18,388 nt of DNA from positions 1 through 18,388 of the forward strand of contig JAVZHJ010000008.1 in assembly GCA_038998365.1 (NCBI GenBank). The letters run 5' to 3'. The DNA is from JAVZGQ01 sp038998365 (GTDB taxonomy: Archaea > Aenigmatarchaeota > Aenigmatarchaeia > CG10238-14 > SCSR01). The notes beneath the pieces are model-generated. The model was not told the origin of the DNA. It saw only the letters and a list, made by a program, of their open reading frames with translations, and did no database searches. A program made the translations under genes and the position numbers. This document shows, piece by piece, positions 1 to 6,251 of this stretch (position 1 is its first letter; every line of letters starts with the position of its first letter).

Positions 1-243
1 AAATTCAGAAATTCCAACTTTTTTTGCTCTCGGATCGGTGAAATCCACGTAAACAACATTCTCTTTGCTAAGTTTCTTCTCAAAAAGCTCTTTTATGAGT
101 TGAAACATGAAGTAAGTTTTCCCCGCTCTTCTTGGTCCTATTATTGAAACTATATGATTGTTCATCCAAACTTTTAAATCCCTTTTGACTATGTTTTGTG
201 GCAATTCTCTCTCTTTCCACTCCAACAAAACCTCTCTCAACAT
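1..243 (-). CDS. AAA-family ATPase, N-terminal part (truncated by window edge)
   Basis: Reading the minus strand from the ATG at 243 gives 81 codons with no stop, running off the left edge. The translation begins MLREVLLEWKERELP and has a Walker A motif GPRRAGKT at residues 36-43, followed by a helix and VVYVDFTDPR (residues 63-72), where these ATPases have the strand after the P-loop helix. The layout (short basic N-terminal helix, then P-loop within the first 45 residues) matches the archaeal AAA_14/DUF4143-type ATPases, which are expanded and often mobile in archaea and generally of unknown function. Family placement is from pattern recognition; the missing C-terminus would decide the subfamily. 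A perfect 12-bp palindrome lies just upstream (255-285), and a truncated relative lies at 308-478 on the same strand. Confidence 0.8.
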   Translation of the reverse strand, partial: MLREVLLEWKERELPQNIVKRDLKVWMNNHIVSIIGPRRAGKTYFMFQLIKELFEKKLSKENVVYVDFTDPRAKKVGISEF

Positions 244-254
244 AAAAGAAATAT

Positions 255-285
255 AGGAAACAAAAATATATATTTTTTGTTTCCT
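255..285. promoter_or_regulatory. Perfect 12-bp inverted repeat over a TATA-like core (operator candidate)
   Basis: Arms AGGAAACAAAAA (255-266) and TTTTTGTTTCCT (274-285) are exact reverse complements around a TATATAT centre (267-273). The element ends 11 bp before the ATG of the minus-strand ATPase at 243, and its AT core could itself be the TATA box. A palindrome covering the promoter suggests an operator for a dimeric regulator, or less likely a hairpin in the leader. It shares the GGAAAC/GTTTCC half-site with the palindrome at 805-832. Confidence 0.55.
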
Positions 286-305
286 GCAGGGAAATGAAAA
301 AAAGT

Positions 306-328
306 GCTTACCAAAGGTTTGCTATGCT
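306..328 (+). repeat. 23-bp direct repeat, copy A
   Basis: The segment reads GCTTACCAAAG, then GT, then TTGCTATGCT. It matches 1239-1261 at 21 of 23 positions in the same orientation, 933 bp away. On the minus strand it forms the last codons and stop (SIANLW, TAA) of the truncated ATPase fragment. Confidence 0.6.
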
Positions 329-478
329 TACTCCACTGATCACATTTGCTATGTCTCTTGTTATTCTCTTTTTTACAATTTTTAGATTTTCTTTTTCGAC
401 AATTTTCTCTTCTCTAAATTTCTTCAAAACATCTTCTTCTCTTTCCAATATCGCCATTTTTATTTCTTCTATTCCCAT
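308..478 (-). pseudogene. Truncated AAA ATPase N-terminal fragment (56 residues), Walker A missing
   Basis: From the ATG at 478 the frame encodes 56 residues: an acidic/basic helical stretch (ILEREEDVLKKFREEKIVEK) followed by KKRITRDIANVISGV and then SIANLW and a stop. The order 'helix, R-D-x-x-x-VISGV' is what precedes the P-loop in AAA_14-type ATPases, where the next residues would be RRAGKS/T. Here that motif is replaced by six unrelated residues and a TAA, exactly where the 23-bp repeat begins, so no ATP could be bound. A TTG start at 526 would add 16 residues. The frame is clean and a TATA-like AGTATAAAG lies about 33 bp upstream of the ATG, so a short peptide might still be made. I favour a remnant; a functional mini-protein is the alternative. 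Confidence 0.55.
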
Positions 479-504
479 ATTCCAAAAATTCTTTTTTATA
501 TTGA

Positions 505-555
505 AATCTTTATACTTTAAGTTCAAAGATTTGAATAATCTTTATACTGTAAGTT
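505..555 (-). promoter_or_regulatory. Tandem 19-bp duplication carrying a TATA-like box (505-523 and 537-555)
   Basis: AATCTTTATACTTTAAGTT (505-523) recurs at 537-555 with a single T/G difference, 32 bp apart. On the minus strand each copy contains AGTATAAAGATT, a plausible archaeal TATA box. The proximal copy is about 33 bp from the ATG of the ATPase fragment at 478, a good promoter spacing. The distal copy lies within the end of the upstream small ORF (523-753). Confidence 0.4.
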
Positions 556-753
556 AAAAAGAAAATTGATTAATCTCTTTTTTAACTCACCCTCGTCTCT
601 AGAATATTCATAAAAAGGACAAGATTTACATATTTCCAACATTTGCCCAATTCCTATTTCTAACGTCCGTCTTCGCCCAATTCCTTTTAGCTTAGAATTC
701 AAGTCTTCCAAAAGATTTCTTAGTCTGTATTGCTCCGATATACAATTATTCAA
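523..753 (-). CDS. Hypothetical small protein with a CxxC motif
   Basis: This is a 76-residue open frame on the minus strand starting at a TTG (753); no ATG is near the beginning. It is hydrophilic, with a short internal repetition (GIG at residues 24-26 and GIGQ at 34-37, from a duplicated GCCCAATTCCT at 645-655 and 675-685) and ICKSCPFYEY around residues 41-50, which could bind a metal or form a disulfide. I recognise no family. The use of CGA and CGG codons is unlike neighbouring genes, which favour AGA/AGG. Its 3' end overlaps the promoter-like repeats of the ATPase fragment. The weak start and odd codons make it a tentative gene. If real, the TATA-like TTTTTAAATAATC at about 798-810 would drive it through a leader of some 25 nt. 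Confidence 0.3.
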   Translation of the reverse strand: MNNCISEQYRLRNLLEDLNSKLKGIGRRRTLEIGIGQMLEICKSCPFYEYSRDEGELKKRLINFLFNLQYKDYSNL

Positions 754-804
754 TCCAAAATTGAACTACATCCTATTACACTACATGATAGGAAAGATTA
801 TTTA

Positions 805-832
805 AAAAGTTTCCTGTTATCGGGAAACTTTT
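805..832. promoter_or_regulatory. Perfect 10-bp inverted repeat (operator or hairpin candidate)
   Basis: Arms AAAAGTTTCC (805-814) and GGAAACTTTT (823-832) are exact reverse complements around an 8-nt spacer. The left arm abuts a TATA-like AT stretch (about 798-810) that would serve the minus-strand ORF at 523-753. It has the same GTTTCC/GGAAAC half-site as the palindrome at 255-285, but with the half-sites in the opposite relative orientation. Nothing else in 754-888 looks like a gene. Confidence 0.45.
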
Positions 833-888
833 AGAAAAAGCAAATTTACAGTTTGTGGATGCATAAATTATTTAAATATTTTTGTCCT

Positions 889-1134
889 TTAAATCATCCT
901 TTTGTCATACTTCTTTATTATCCAATGTATGGTCGGCAGAACAAGAGGAAGCATGAAGCCTGCAATAGCTTCAGCATATGCACACAAAGGTTCTACATCC
1001 AGCCAACCCAAACTCGCAGTTTCAAGTGTGAGTGATAGAGCTAGTGTAGTCACAAATATCTCTTCACCTTCTGGTCCACTGTACGGCTCTCTCAAAAAGT
1101 CATACAATCTCTTCTTATAACTTTTTCCCTCCAT
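889..1134 (-). CDS. Small hydrophobic (probably membrane) protein, unknown function
   Basis: This 81-residue frame starts with ATG at 1134 and is preceded by TTATATAA at 1158-1165, about 27 bp upstream. That is ideal for a leaderless archaeal transcript, which is the main reason I accept it. The N-terminus is basic (KSYKKRLYDFLREPYSG), followed by two hydrophobic stretches at roughly residues 25-43 and 50-72, then a basic tail (KKYDKRM). This suggests two membrane helices in a hairpin with both ends on the cytoplasmic side. I recognise no family. It sits alone between the ATPase fragment locus and the radical SAM gene, all on the same strand, inside the segment bracketed by the 23-bp direct repeats. 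Confidence 0.5.
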   Translation of the reverse strand: MEGKSYKKRLYDFLREPYSGPEGEEIFVTTLALSLTLETASLGWLDVEPLCAYAEAIAGFMLPLVLPTIHWIIKKYDKRMI

Positions 1135-1360
1135 AATTTAACTGAATTTTTTTAAAATTATATAAGCCTTTCTACTCCAAAAAACCTTGTTACTAAAGAG
1201 TAAACTTTTTCAAAGGATTTGAAAGTGAATAGTGTAAGGCTTACCAAAGCCTTGCTATGCTAAGAATAACCTAACTTAGCTACACTTCATTTTTCTTCCA
1301 AAAGAAATTTCCATATTTGTTTTTTAAAGATATTTTTTCATCACCAAATTGTCATTTAAT
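1135..1360. other. Non-coding spacer with hairpins and a promoter
   Basis: No convincing frame is present. The segment holds the TATA box of the 81-residue ORF (1158-1165), copy B of the 23-bp repeat (1239-1261), a 7-bp hairpin AAGGCTT-acca-AAGCCTT at 1236-1253, and a looser GCTAAG/CTTAGC inverted pair at about 1257-1278. The rest is AT-rich and unexplained. Confidence 0.5.
1239..1261 (+). repeat. 23-bp direct repeat, copy B
   Basis: It matches 306-328 at 21 of 23 positions. Its minus strand also reads AGC ATA GCA AGG CTT TGG TAA (SIARLW, stop), the same C-terminal signature as in the ATPase fragment, preceded in frame by VIL and a stop. It overlaps a 7-bp-stem hairpin (1236-1253). It may be a scar of a second, more decayed ATPase copy, or a recombination or insertion site. 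Confidence 0.55.
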
Positions 1361-2455
1361 CTAGCCAACTCTCAATACCCTTTTATACTCAAGCCCAAAC
1401 CTCTCTTTCATGACCCTCTTCATAATTTCTTCAGATTCGGTGAAATTTCTGCTCCACAAGTCTTCATACTCTTTAACATAGGCTTTTAGATCTAATGACC
1501 TTGTTTTTGCTTCATTTTCAAGCCTAGTCTTAGGAACATCATACATCTTTATCGGAAAAACCCAAACTTTTTTGCAAGCCTCTCTCCCAAATTCTCTTTC
1601 GAATCTATCCATGAAATCTTCTAAAGATTTTGGATTTGGGTTGTAGAGGAATGGATAAGCGTCTATTCCAGCTTCAATAAATTTTCCAAAAGAATAAAAC
1701 TGCTCTTCAAACAATTCTTCTGGAGCTCTGGTATTTTCAACAAAATTCCGAGGATCAGTGCCCTTAAAGCTTGCAAGAAGACTGAAATTCCCATATCCAG
1801 CAATTTCTTCCAAAAGATTTTCCTCTATCTCCCCATTTTTTGCTAGCTCATCAATGAAGTGGCCTGTAGTTAAATTTGTATCACTTTGAACATGAACCTC
1901 TTTGCTTAACCCATAATCTTCCAGTTTTTCCAACAAATTAAGCCATTGCTCAGGAACAAGGGTGGGCTCACCACCGCTAGGCCTAATCCTGTTGTTCATA
2001 TCAGTTCTATTCCTAAGAAAAGCTTGAAGAATCTCTTCAATTGAAAAAAATCTGGAGTTGGAATCTTCAATTCCGTTCTTGTTGACATCATCAACATAGC
2101 AATAAGGACAATGGAGGTTGCATCCTTTTATTTGATAAATGAAAACCCTGTTGTATTTCTTCAATTCTTTGCTCAATCCCGCTGTGTTTTTTAGTCTATA
2201 CAGAGCCCAAGATGGCATATCAAATCGCTCTACCATAGATTGCATTATTCTTTCCTCGTTAGACCAGTCGAAGTTTGGATCTTCCCAAGCAGGTACATCA
2301 ACTTTTGTCCTGAAGAACTGCTCAATCAAAGATGTCTTTTTTTCTATGTCTTTTTGCTGTACCGTGCCTTCAAAATTCGACAAGAGAATTTTAAGATCTC
2401 CATCTTCCTTTTTCATCACACCTTTTCTTAACCTATAAAGATTATCAAATTGCAT
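1361..2455 (-). CDS. Radical SAM enzyme of unknown function
   Basis: A 364-residue protein with the radical SAM cluster motif CNLHCPYC (Cys112, Cys116, Cys119), which binds the [4Fe-4S] that cleaves S-adenosylmethionine, and the SAM-contacting motif RPSGGEPTLVP at about residues 158-168. The first ~100 residues are unusually long and Trp/acid-rich before the barrel. Only one Cys is visible after the cluster, so there is no SPASM/Twitch auxiliary cluster. The C-terminal third (VWVFPIKMYDVPKTRLENEA onward) is charged and helical. The substrate cannot be read from sequence or neighbours; it is monocistronic. The start is the ATG at 2455, with TTTAAA at 2477-2482 about 25 bp upstream, consistent with leaderless transcription. 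The class assignment is firm; the function is open. Confidence 0.85.
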   Translation of the reverse strand: MQFDNLYRLRKGVMKKEDGDLKILLSNFEGTVQQKDIEKKTSLIEQFFRTKVDVPAWEDPNFDWSNEERIMQSMVERFDMPSWALYRLKNTAGLSKELKKYNRVFIYQIKGCNLHCPYCYVDDVNKNGIEDSNSRFFSIEEILQAFLRNRTDMNNRIRPSGGEPTLVPEQWLNLLEKLEDYGLSKEVHVQSDTNLTTGHFIDELAKNGEIEENLLEEIAGYGNFSLLASFKGTDPRNFVENTRAPEELFEEQFYSFGKFIEAGIDAYPFLYNPNPKSLEDFMDRFEREFGREACKKVWVFPIKMYDVPKTRLENEAKTRSLDLKAYVKEYEDLWSRNFTESEEIMKRVMKERFGLEYKRVLRVG

Positions 2456-2574
2456 AAATAGTATGTAGACTTAATCTTTAAATCCTTTAATCGTCTGGCA
2501 AAATTATTTATTTTTTATGAAATCCCAAAACCCTAAACAAATTAATACCTCCTCTTCCAATTTATTTATGGAGT

Positions 2575-3915
2575 GTGAAACTTTTGTACTCCCAGGAAAT
2601 CTTGTCACTACTAAAAAGTAAAAGAATTTCTGTTGGCGATAGGGTAAGGATTACCAAAGGCAAAGCCAGCTATGAAGGCTTGCTCATGCCCAGGATAGCC
2701 TTAGGCGACCCTTCAGTTATTGTGCTAAAGCTTGACAATGGCTACAATGTTGGAATAAAATTCGAGAAAGGGGTGCAGCTCAAGCTCCTTAAAAAAGGAA
2801 AGCCAATAAAGTTCAAGCCGGCTAGCTTTAAGCCAAGAATCGATAAAGCTAAGCCAACCGTTTCTATCCTAGGCTGTGGCGGCACAATAGCCTCGAGAGT
2901 CGAATACACTACCGGAGCAGTCTTCCCTGCTTTTTCTCCTGCTGACTTGCTTCTTGCTTTTCCCGAAATTGGAGAAATAGCCAACATCAAGGCAAGAAAG
3001 CTTTTTGATCTTTTTTCAGAAGACATGACACCAAGCCACTGGCAGCTTATAGCAAGAGAAGTTGAAAAGGAAGTGAAAGCAGGTTGCGAAGGAGTTGTTT
3101 TGATGCATGGCACTGACACACTACACTACACCTCAGCAGCCTTAAGCTTCATGCTTCAGGATTTGCCTATCCCTGTAGTTCTTGTGGGAGCTCAAAGGAG
3201 CAGCGATAGAGGGAGCAGCGACAATGCCATGAACTTGCTTTGCTCTGTTTTGGCAGCAGGAAAAAGCGAAGTAGCAGAAGTTTCTGTTTGTATGCACGCA
3301 AGCATGAACGATGACTTCTGCTTCTTGCATCAAGGCACTAAAGTTAGGAAGCTGCATACAAGCAGGAGAGATGCTTTCCAGTCTGTTAACGCTTTGCCCT
3401 TTGCAAAAATTTGGTACCAAGAGAGAAGGATAGAATATTTGAGGCAAGATTTCAAGAAAAGAGAAAAAAGGAGCTTGAAAGTTGACGACAAGCTAAATCC
3501 AAATGTTGGCTTGATCCAAATTTATCCTGGCATAAAGCCTGAATTCATCGAAAGTTTGGCAAATCACTTTGAAGGCATAGTCTTGGCTGGAACAGGCTTG
3601 GGCCATGTTCCAACAAATCCAAACAATGATAAGTTTGCCAAGAGCTTGTTGCCTGCTATCAAAAGCTTGATTTCTTCAGGAATTCCTGTTGTTATTGCGC
3701 CGCAAACAATTTTTGGCAGGCTCAACTTGAATGTTTATTCGGCTGGCAGGCTTTTGGATGAGGCTGGTGCAATAGGAAATGGCTGCGACTGGCTTCCTGA
3801 AGTTGCTTTTGTTAAGCTTGCTTGGGTTTTGGGTCATACAAAAGATATGAAGAAAGTTAAAGAAATGATGCTCACGAATTATGCTGGTGAGATTTCAAAG
3901 AGGGTTGAAAAATGA
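2575..3915 (+). CDS. gatD: Glutamyl-tRNA(Gln) amidotransferase subunit D
   Basis: GatD is the asparaginase-like subunit that releases ammonia from glutamine (or asparagine) for conversion of Glu-tRNA(Gln) to Gln-tRNA(Gln) by GatE. The 446 residues show the archaeal GatD architecture: an N-terminal beta-barrel (about 15-75, with GDRVRI, YEGLLMPR and VLKLDNGYNVGIK), then an L-asparaginase domain. Catalytic elements are visible: CGGTIAS with Thr104, MHGTDTLHYT with Thr180-Asp181, and VRKLHTSRRDAF with Lys259. Length is typical. The start is a GTG at 2575; no in-frame ATG exists until Met38, which is inside the barrel domain. It overlaps gatE by 4 nt (ATGA), so the two subunits are probably translationally coupled. 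Bacterial GatCAB genes are not seen here. Confidence 0.95.
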   Translation: MKLLYSQEILSLLKSKRISVGDRVRITKGKASYEGLLMPRIALGDPSVIVLKLDNGYNVGIKFEKGVQLKLLKKGKPIKFKPASFKPRIDKAKPTVSILGCGGTIASRVEYTTGAVFPAFSPADLLLAFPEIGEIANIKARKLFDLFSEDMTPSHWQLIAREVEKEVKAGCEGVVLMHGTDTLHYTSAALSFMLQDLPIPVVLVGAQRSSDRGSSDNAMNLLCSVLAAGKSEVAEVSVCMHASMNDDFCFLHQGTKVRKLHTSRRDAFQSVNALPFAKIWYQERRIEYLRQDFKKREKRSLKVDDKLNPNVGLIQIYPGIKPEFIESLANHFEGIVLAGTGLGHVPTNPNNDKFAKSLLPAIKSLISSGIPVVIAPQTIFGRLNLNVYSAGRLLDEAGAIGNGCDWLPEVAFVKLAWVLGHTKDMKKVKEMMLTNYAGEISKRVEK

Positions 3916-5783
3916 TTGAAAAGATAAACTACAAGAAAATTGGTTTGAAGGTTGGGCTGGAAATCCATCAGCAGCTTGATGTAAGAGAAAAACTTTTTTG
4001 TTCATGCTTAACAACAATGCAAGAAAAAGAACCAATAGCAGTAATAATGAGAAAGCAACACCCTGTTGCAAGCGAGCTTGGGGAAATTGACATAGCAGCT
4101 CAGCATGAATATTTGCGAGATAGAACTTTTTTCTACCAAGTTTTCAAGAACGAAAGTTGCTTGGTCGAGCTGGATGAAGAGCCACCTCATGATATCAACC
4201 CAGAAGCTTTGCAAGTTGCTCTACAAATTGCTTTGTTGCTGAACTGCCAAATTCCAGAAGAAATTGAGGTTATGAGAAAGACTGTGATAGACGGAAGCAA
4301 CCCCACAAGCTTTCAAAGAACCATGATAGTTGGAATGAACGGCTTCTTGAAGTATAAGGGCAAGAGAATTGAAATAAAAAACGTAAGCTTGGAAGAAGAT
4401 GCTGCTGCAATTGTTTCAGAAGAAAAAGGCAAAGTAACTTACCGCCTCAACAGGCTTGGAATTCCGCTTGTTGAAATTTCCACAGGGATAATTCAAGGCT
4501 TCAGCCCGGAAGAAATAGAAGACATAGCTTACCAGATTGGAATGATTTGCCGCTCAACCGGCAAGACAAAGCGAGGAATTGGAGCAATAAGGCAAGACTT
4601 GAACATTTCAATCAAGGGTTGCGAGAGAAGCGAAATCAAAGGAGTGCAAGAGCTTGGCTTGCTCTCAAAAGTTATAGAAAATGAGGTCAAGAGGCAGCTT
4701 TCTTTGCTTGCCATGAAAAACGAGCTCAGAAAAAAGGGTGTGAAGAAGATAAATTTCAAGCCAGTTGATGTCAGCAACTTCCTAAAAGATAGTAATTGTA
4801 GGATATTGCGGGCTATAGTTGAAACTGGAGGAAAAGTTTTTGCTTTAAGGCTTCCAGGTTTTGCTGGCTATCTGAAAAGAGAAATTTTCCCAGGCAAGAC
4901 TTTTGGAAAAGAGCTTGCCGAGTTTGTCCAAATTTTTGGTTTGGAAGGAATAATTCATTCAGATGAAGATTTGTCTAAGTACAAAGTGGAAGCTGATTTC
5001 AAGAAGATAAGAGAATTTTTAAAAGCTAAAGAGCAAGATGCGATAATTCTTGTTGGTGAGCCAAAAACAGAAGGAAAAGTTTCGGAAGAGCTTTTGAAGA
5101 AAATAAACAGAATTTCGGAAGTTGGTTCTGAGAAAGAAACTAGAGCTGCAGACGAGCAAGGCATCACAAGATTTACTCGACCTTTGCCTGGAGCTGCAAG
5201 GCTTTATCCTGAGACTGATGTAAAGCCTGTGTTGCTGACAAAAGAATTTTTGGAGAAGATGAAGAAAGAGCTTCCAGAGCCTTGGACCAAAAAGTACGAG
5301 AGATTCAAGAAGCAGTACAAGCTTTCAGACGAGCTTGCAAAGCCTTTGCTCGAGTCAAAATACTTCGAGCTGTTTGAAGAAATTTTGAAAAAACACAAAG
5401 TTGCTCCTGCTATAGTTGCAAACACTTTTGTCAACACGCTTAAAGATTTGCATCGAAGGGAGAAAGTTGAAGTTGAAAGGATTACAGAAAAGCATTTCTT
5501 CGAGCTGTTTGAAGCTTTAGAGAAAAAAGAAATAGTGAAAGAAGCTATACCAGAAATTTTGAAGTATTTAGCAAGCTATCCTGGCGAAAGCGTGGAAAAT
5601 GTGATAAGAGAGCTCAACTTAAGGCCGATAAGCTTGAATGAGCTGAAGAAGATAGTTGAAGAAGTTTTGGCCCAGCCTGGCTTGAGCTATGAGAAAGCTG
5701 TTGGAATTGTGATGAGTCAAGTTAGGGGGAGAATAGAAGCTCAAGTTGTGATGGAAACTGTGAAAAAGCTCATGAAGAAATAA
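3912..5783 (+). CDS. gatE: Glutamyl-tRNA(Gln) amidotransferase subunit E
   Basis: GatE is the kinase/transamidase subunit of the archaeal GatDE complex: it phosphorylates the glutamyl group on tRNA(Gln) and transfers ammonia delivered by GatD. The 623 residues contain the GatB/GatE core with GLEIHQQL (15-22), DGSNPTSFQRT (127-137), EEDAA (161-165), RLGIPLVEIST (181-191) and RQDLNIS (227-233). The AspRS-like insertion characteristic of GatE and absent from GatB follows at about 290-400 (LPGFAGYLKRE, GIIHSDE). The helical YqeY-like tail spans about 480-623. Length is normal. Translation begins at an ATG that overlaps the gatD stop. The 3' end overlaps the convergent speD gene by 14 bp, leaving no room for a separate terminator. 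Confidence 0.96.
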   Translation: MIEKINYKKIGLKVGLEIHQQLDVREKLFCSCLTTMQEKEPIAVIMRKQHPVASELGEIDIAAQHEYLRDRTFFYQVFKNESCLVELDEEPPHDINPEALQVALQIALLLNCQIPEEIEVMRKTVIDGSNPTSFQRTMIVGMNGFLKYKGKRIEIKNVSLEEDAAAIVSEEKGKVTYRLNRLGIPLVEISTGIIQGFSPEEIEDIAYQIGMICRSTGKTKRGIGAIRQDLNISIKGCERSEIKGVQELGLLSKVIENEVKRQLSLLAMKNELRKKGVKKINFKPVDVSNFLKDSNCRILRAIVETGGKVFALRLPGFAGYLKREIFPGKTFGKELAEFVQIFGLEGIIHSDEDLSKYKVEADFKKIREFLKAKEQDAIILVGEPKTEGKVSEELLKKINRISEVGSEKETRAADEQGITRFTRPLPGAARLYPETDVKPVLLTKEFLEKMKKELPEPWTKKYERFKKQYKLSDELAKPLLESKYFELFEEILKKHKVAPAIVANTFVNTLKDLHRREKVEVERITEKHFFELFEALEKKEIVKEAIPEILKYLASYPGESVENVIRELNLRPISLNELKKIVEEVLAQPGLSYEKAVGIVMSQVRGRIEAQVVMETVKKLMKK

Positions 5784-6198
5784 TTTTCCTTCTCTCTTTT
5801 GCAACAATCTTGCTCGCTTTCTTCACATCTTTCGGAAATTCTTTCCCTCTTGTGATGAAGTGCTTCTCAACTTTTTTCGGCTCAAGTCTCTCAACAACAA
5901 AAGCTTCAGCTTTCTTCAAATCAAAATCTTTGCAAGAGAAGATGTCAACAGAAGCGAAAGCTTGCTTCACGAAAGTGTGAATGCTTATGTGGCTTTCTGC
6001 GATCAAAACAAAAGCTGAGATGCCGCCAGCGTCAAAAGAATTTGGATTTCCCGGATATTCTACAACTTGGGCAGGAGCAATTTTCCTCATTTCAATTACA
6101 TCTGCAAGCTCTTCGAGAAAGCTGAGTATGAAATTTTTGTCAGAAAGTTTTTTTCTGTTGCATTGATATAAGTCTAAAGTTAAATGCGGACCAAACAT
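5770..6198 (-). CDS. speD: S-adenosylmethionine decarboxylase proenzyme (prokaryotic class 1B type)
   Basis: The enzyme makes decarboxylated SAM, the aminopropyl donor for spermidine and related polyamines. The 142-residue proenzyme has the self-processing site LIAESHISIHT: cleavage before Ser69 would generate the pyruvoyl cofactor, giving a ~68-residue beta and ~74-residue alpha chain. His74 and Cys89 (VDIFSCKDFD) keep exactly the 5- and 20-residue spacing from the serine seen with Ser63, His68 and Cys83 of the Thermotoga enzyme. The C-terminal ~30 residues are Lys/Arg-rich. Some SpeD homologues have shifted to arginine or ornithine decarboxylation; nothing visible argues for that here, but sequence alone cannot exclude it. 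The ATG at 6198 has an AT-rich ATTATCATAT at 6221-6230. The gene converges on and overlaps gatE. Confidence 0.9.
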   Translation of the reverse strand: MFGPHLTLDLYQCNRKKLSDKNFILSFLEELADVIEMRKIAPAQVVEYPGNPNSFDAGGISAFVLIAESHISIHTFVKQAFASVDIFSCKDFDLKKAEAFVVERLEPKKVEKHFITRGKEFPKDVKKASKIVAKERRKIISS

Positions 6199-6251
6199 CT
6201 CTTTCTATGACCTCTTTGAAATATGATAATAATATTTTGCGCTTCTTCTAT

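Noticed and set aside
294..557. 87-residue plus-strand ORF, Phe/Ser-rich
   Set aside because: It is the antisense of the ATPase fragment and has the low-complexity composition expected of a shadow of an AT-rich, Lys/Glu-rich gene.
645..685. GCCCAATTCCT duplicated 30 bp apart, considered as a repeat array
   Set aside because: Only two copies, in frame inside a small ORF; not enough for an array.
853..1120. Plus-strand ORFs of 60 and 72 residues
   Set aside because: They overlap the minus-strand membrane protein, which has the better start and a correctly spaced TATA box.
2652..2678. Partial resemblance (TTACCAAAGGCAAAGCC) to the 23-bp repeat
   Set aside because: It lies in a conserved coding part of gatD (ITKGKASYEG) and matches over only about 10 bases, so it is coincidence.
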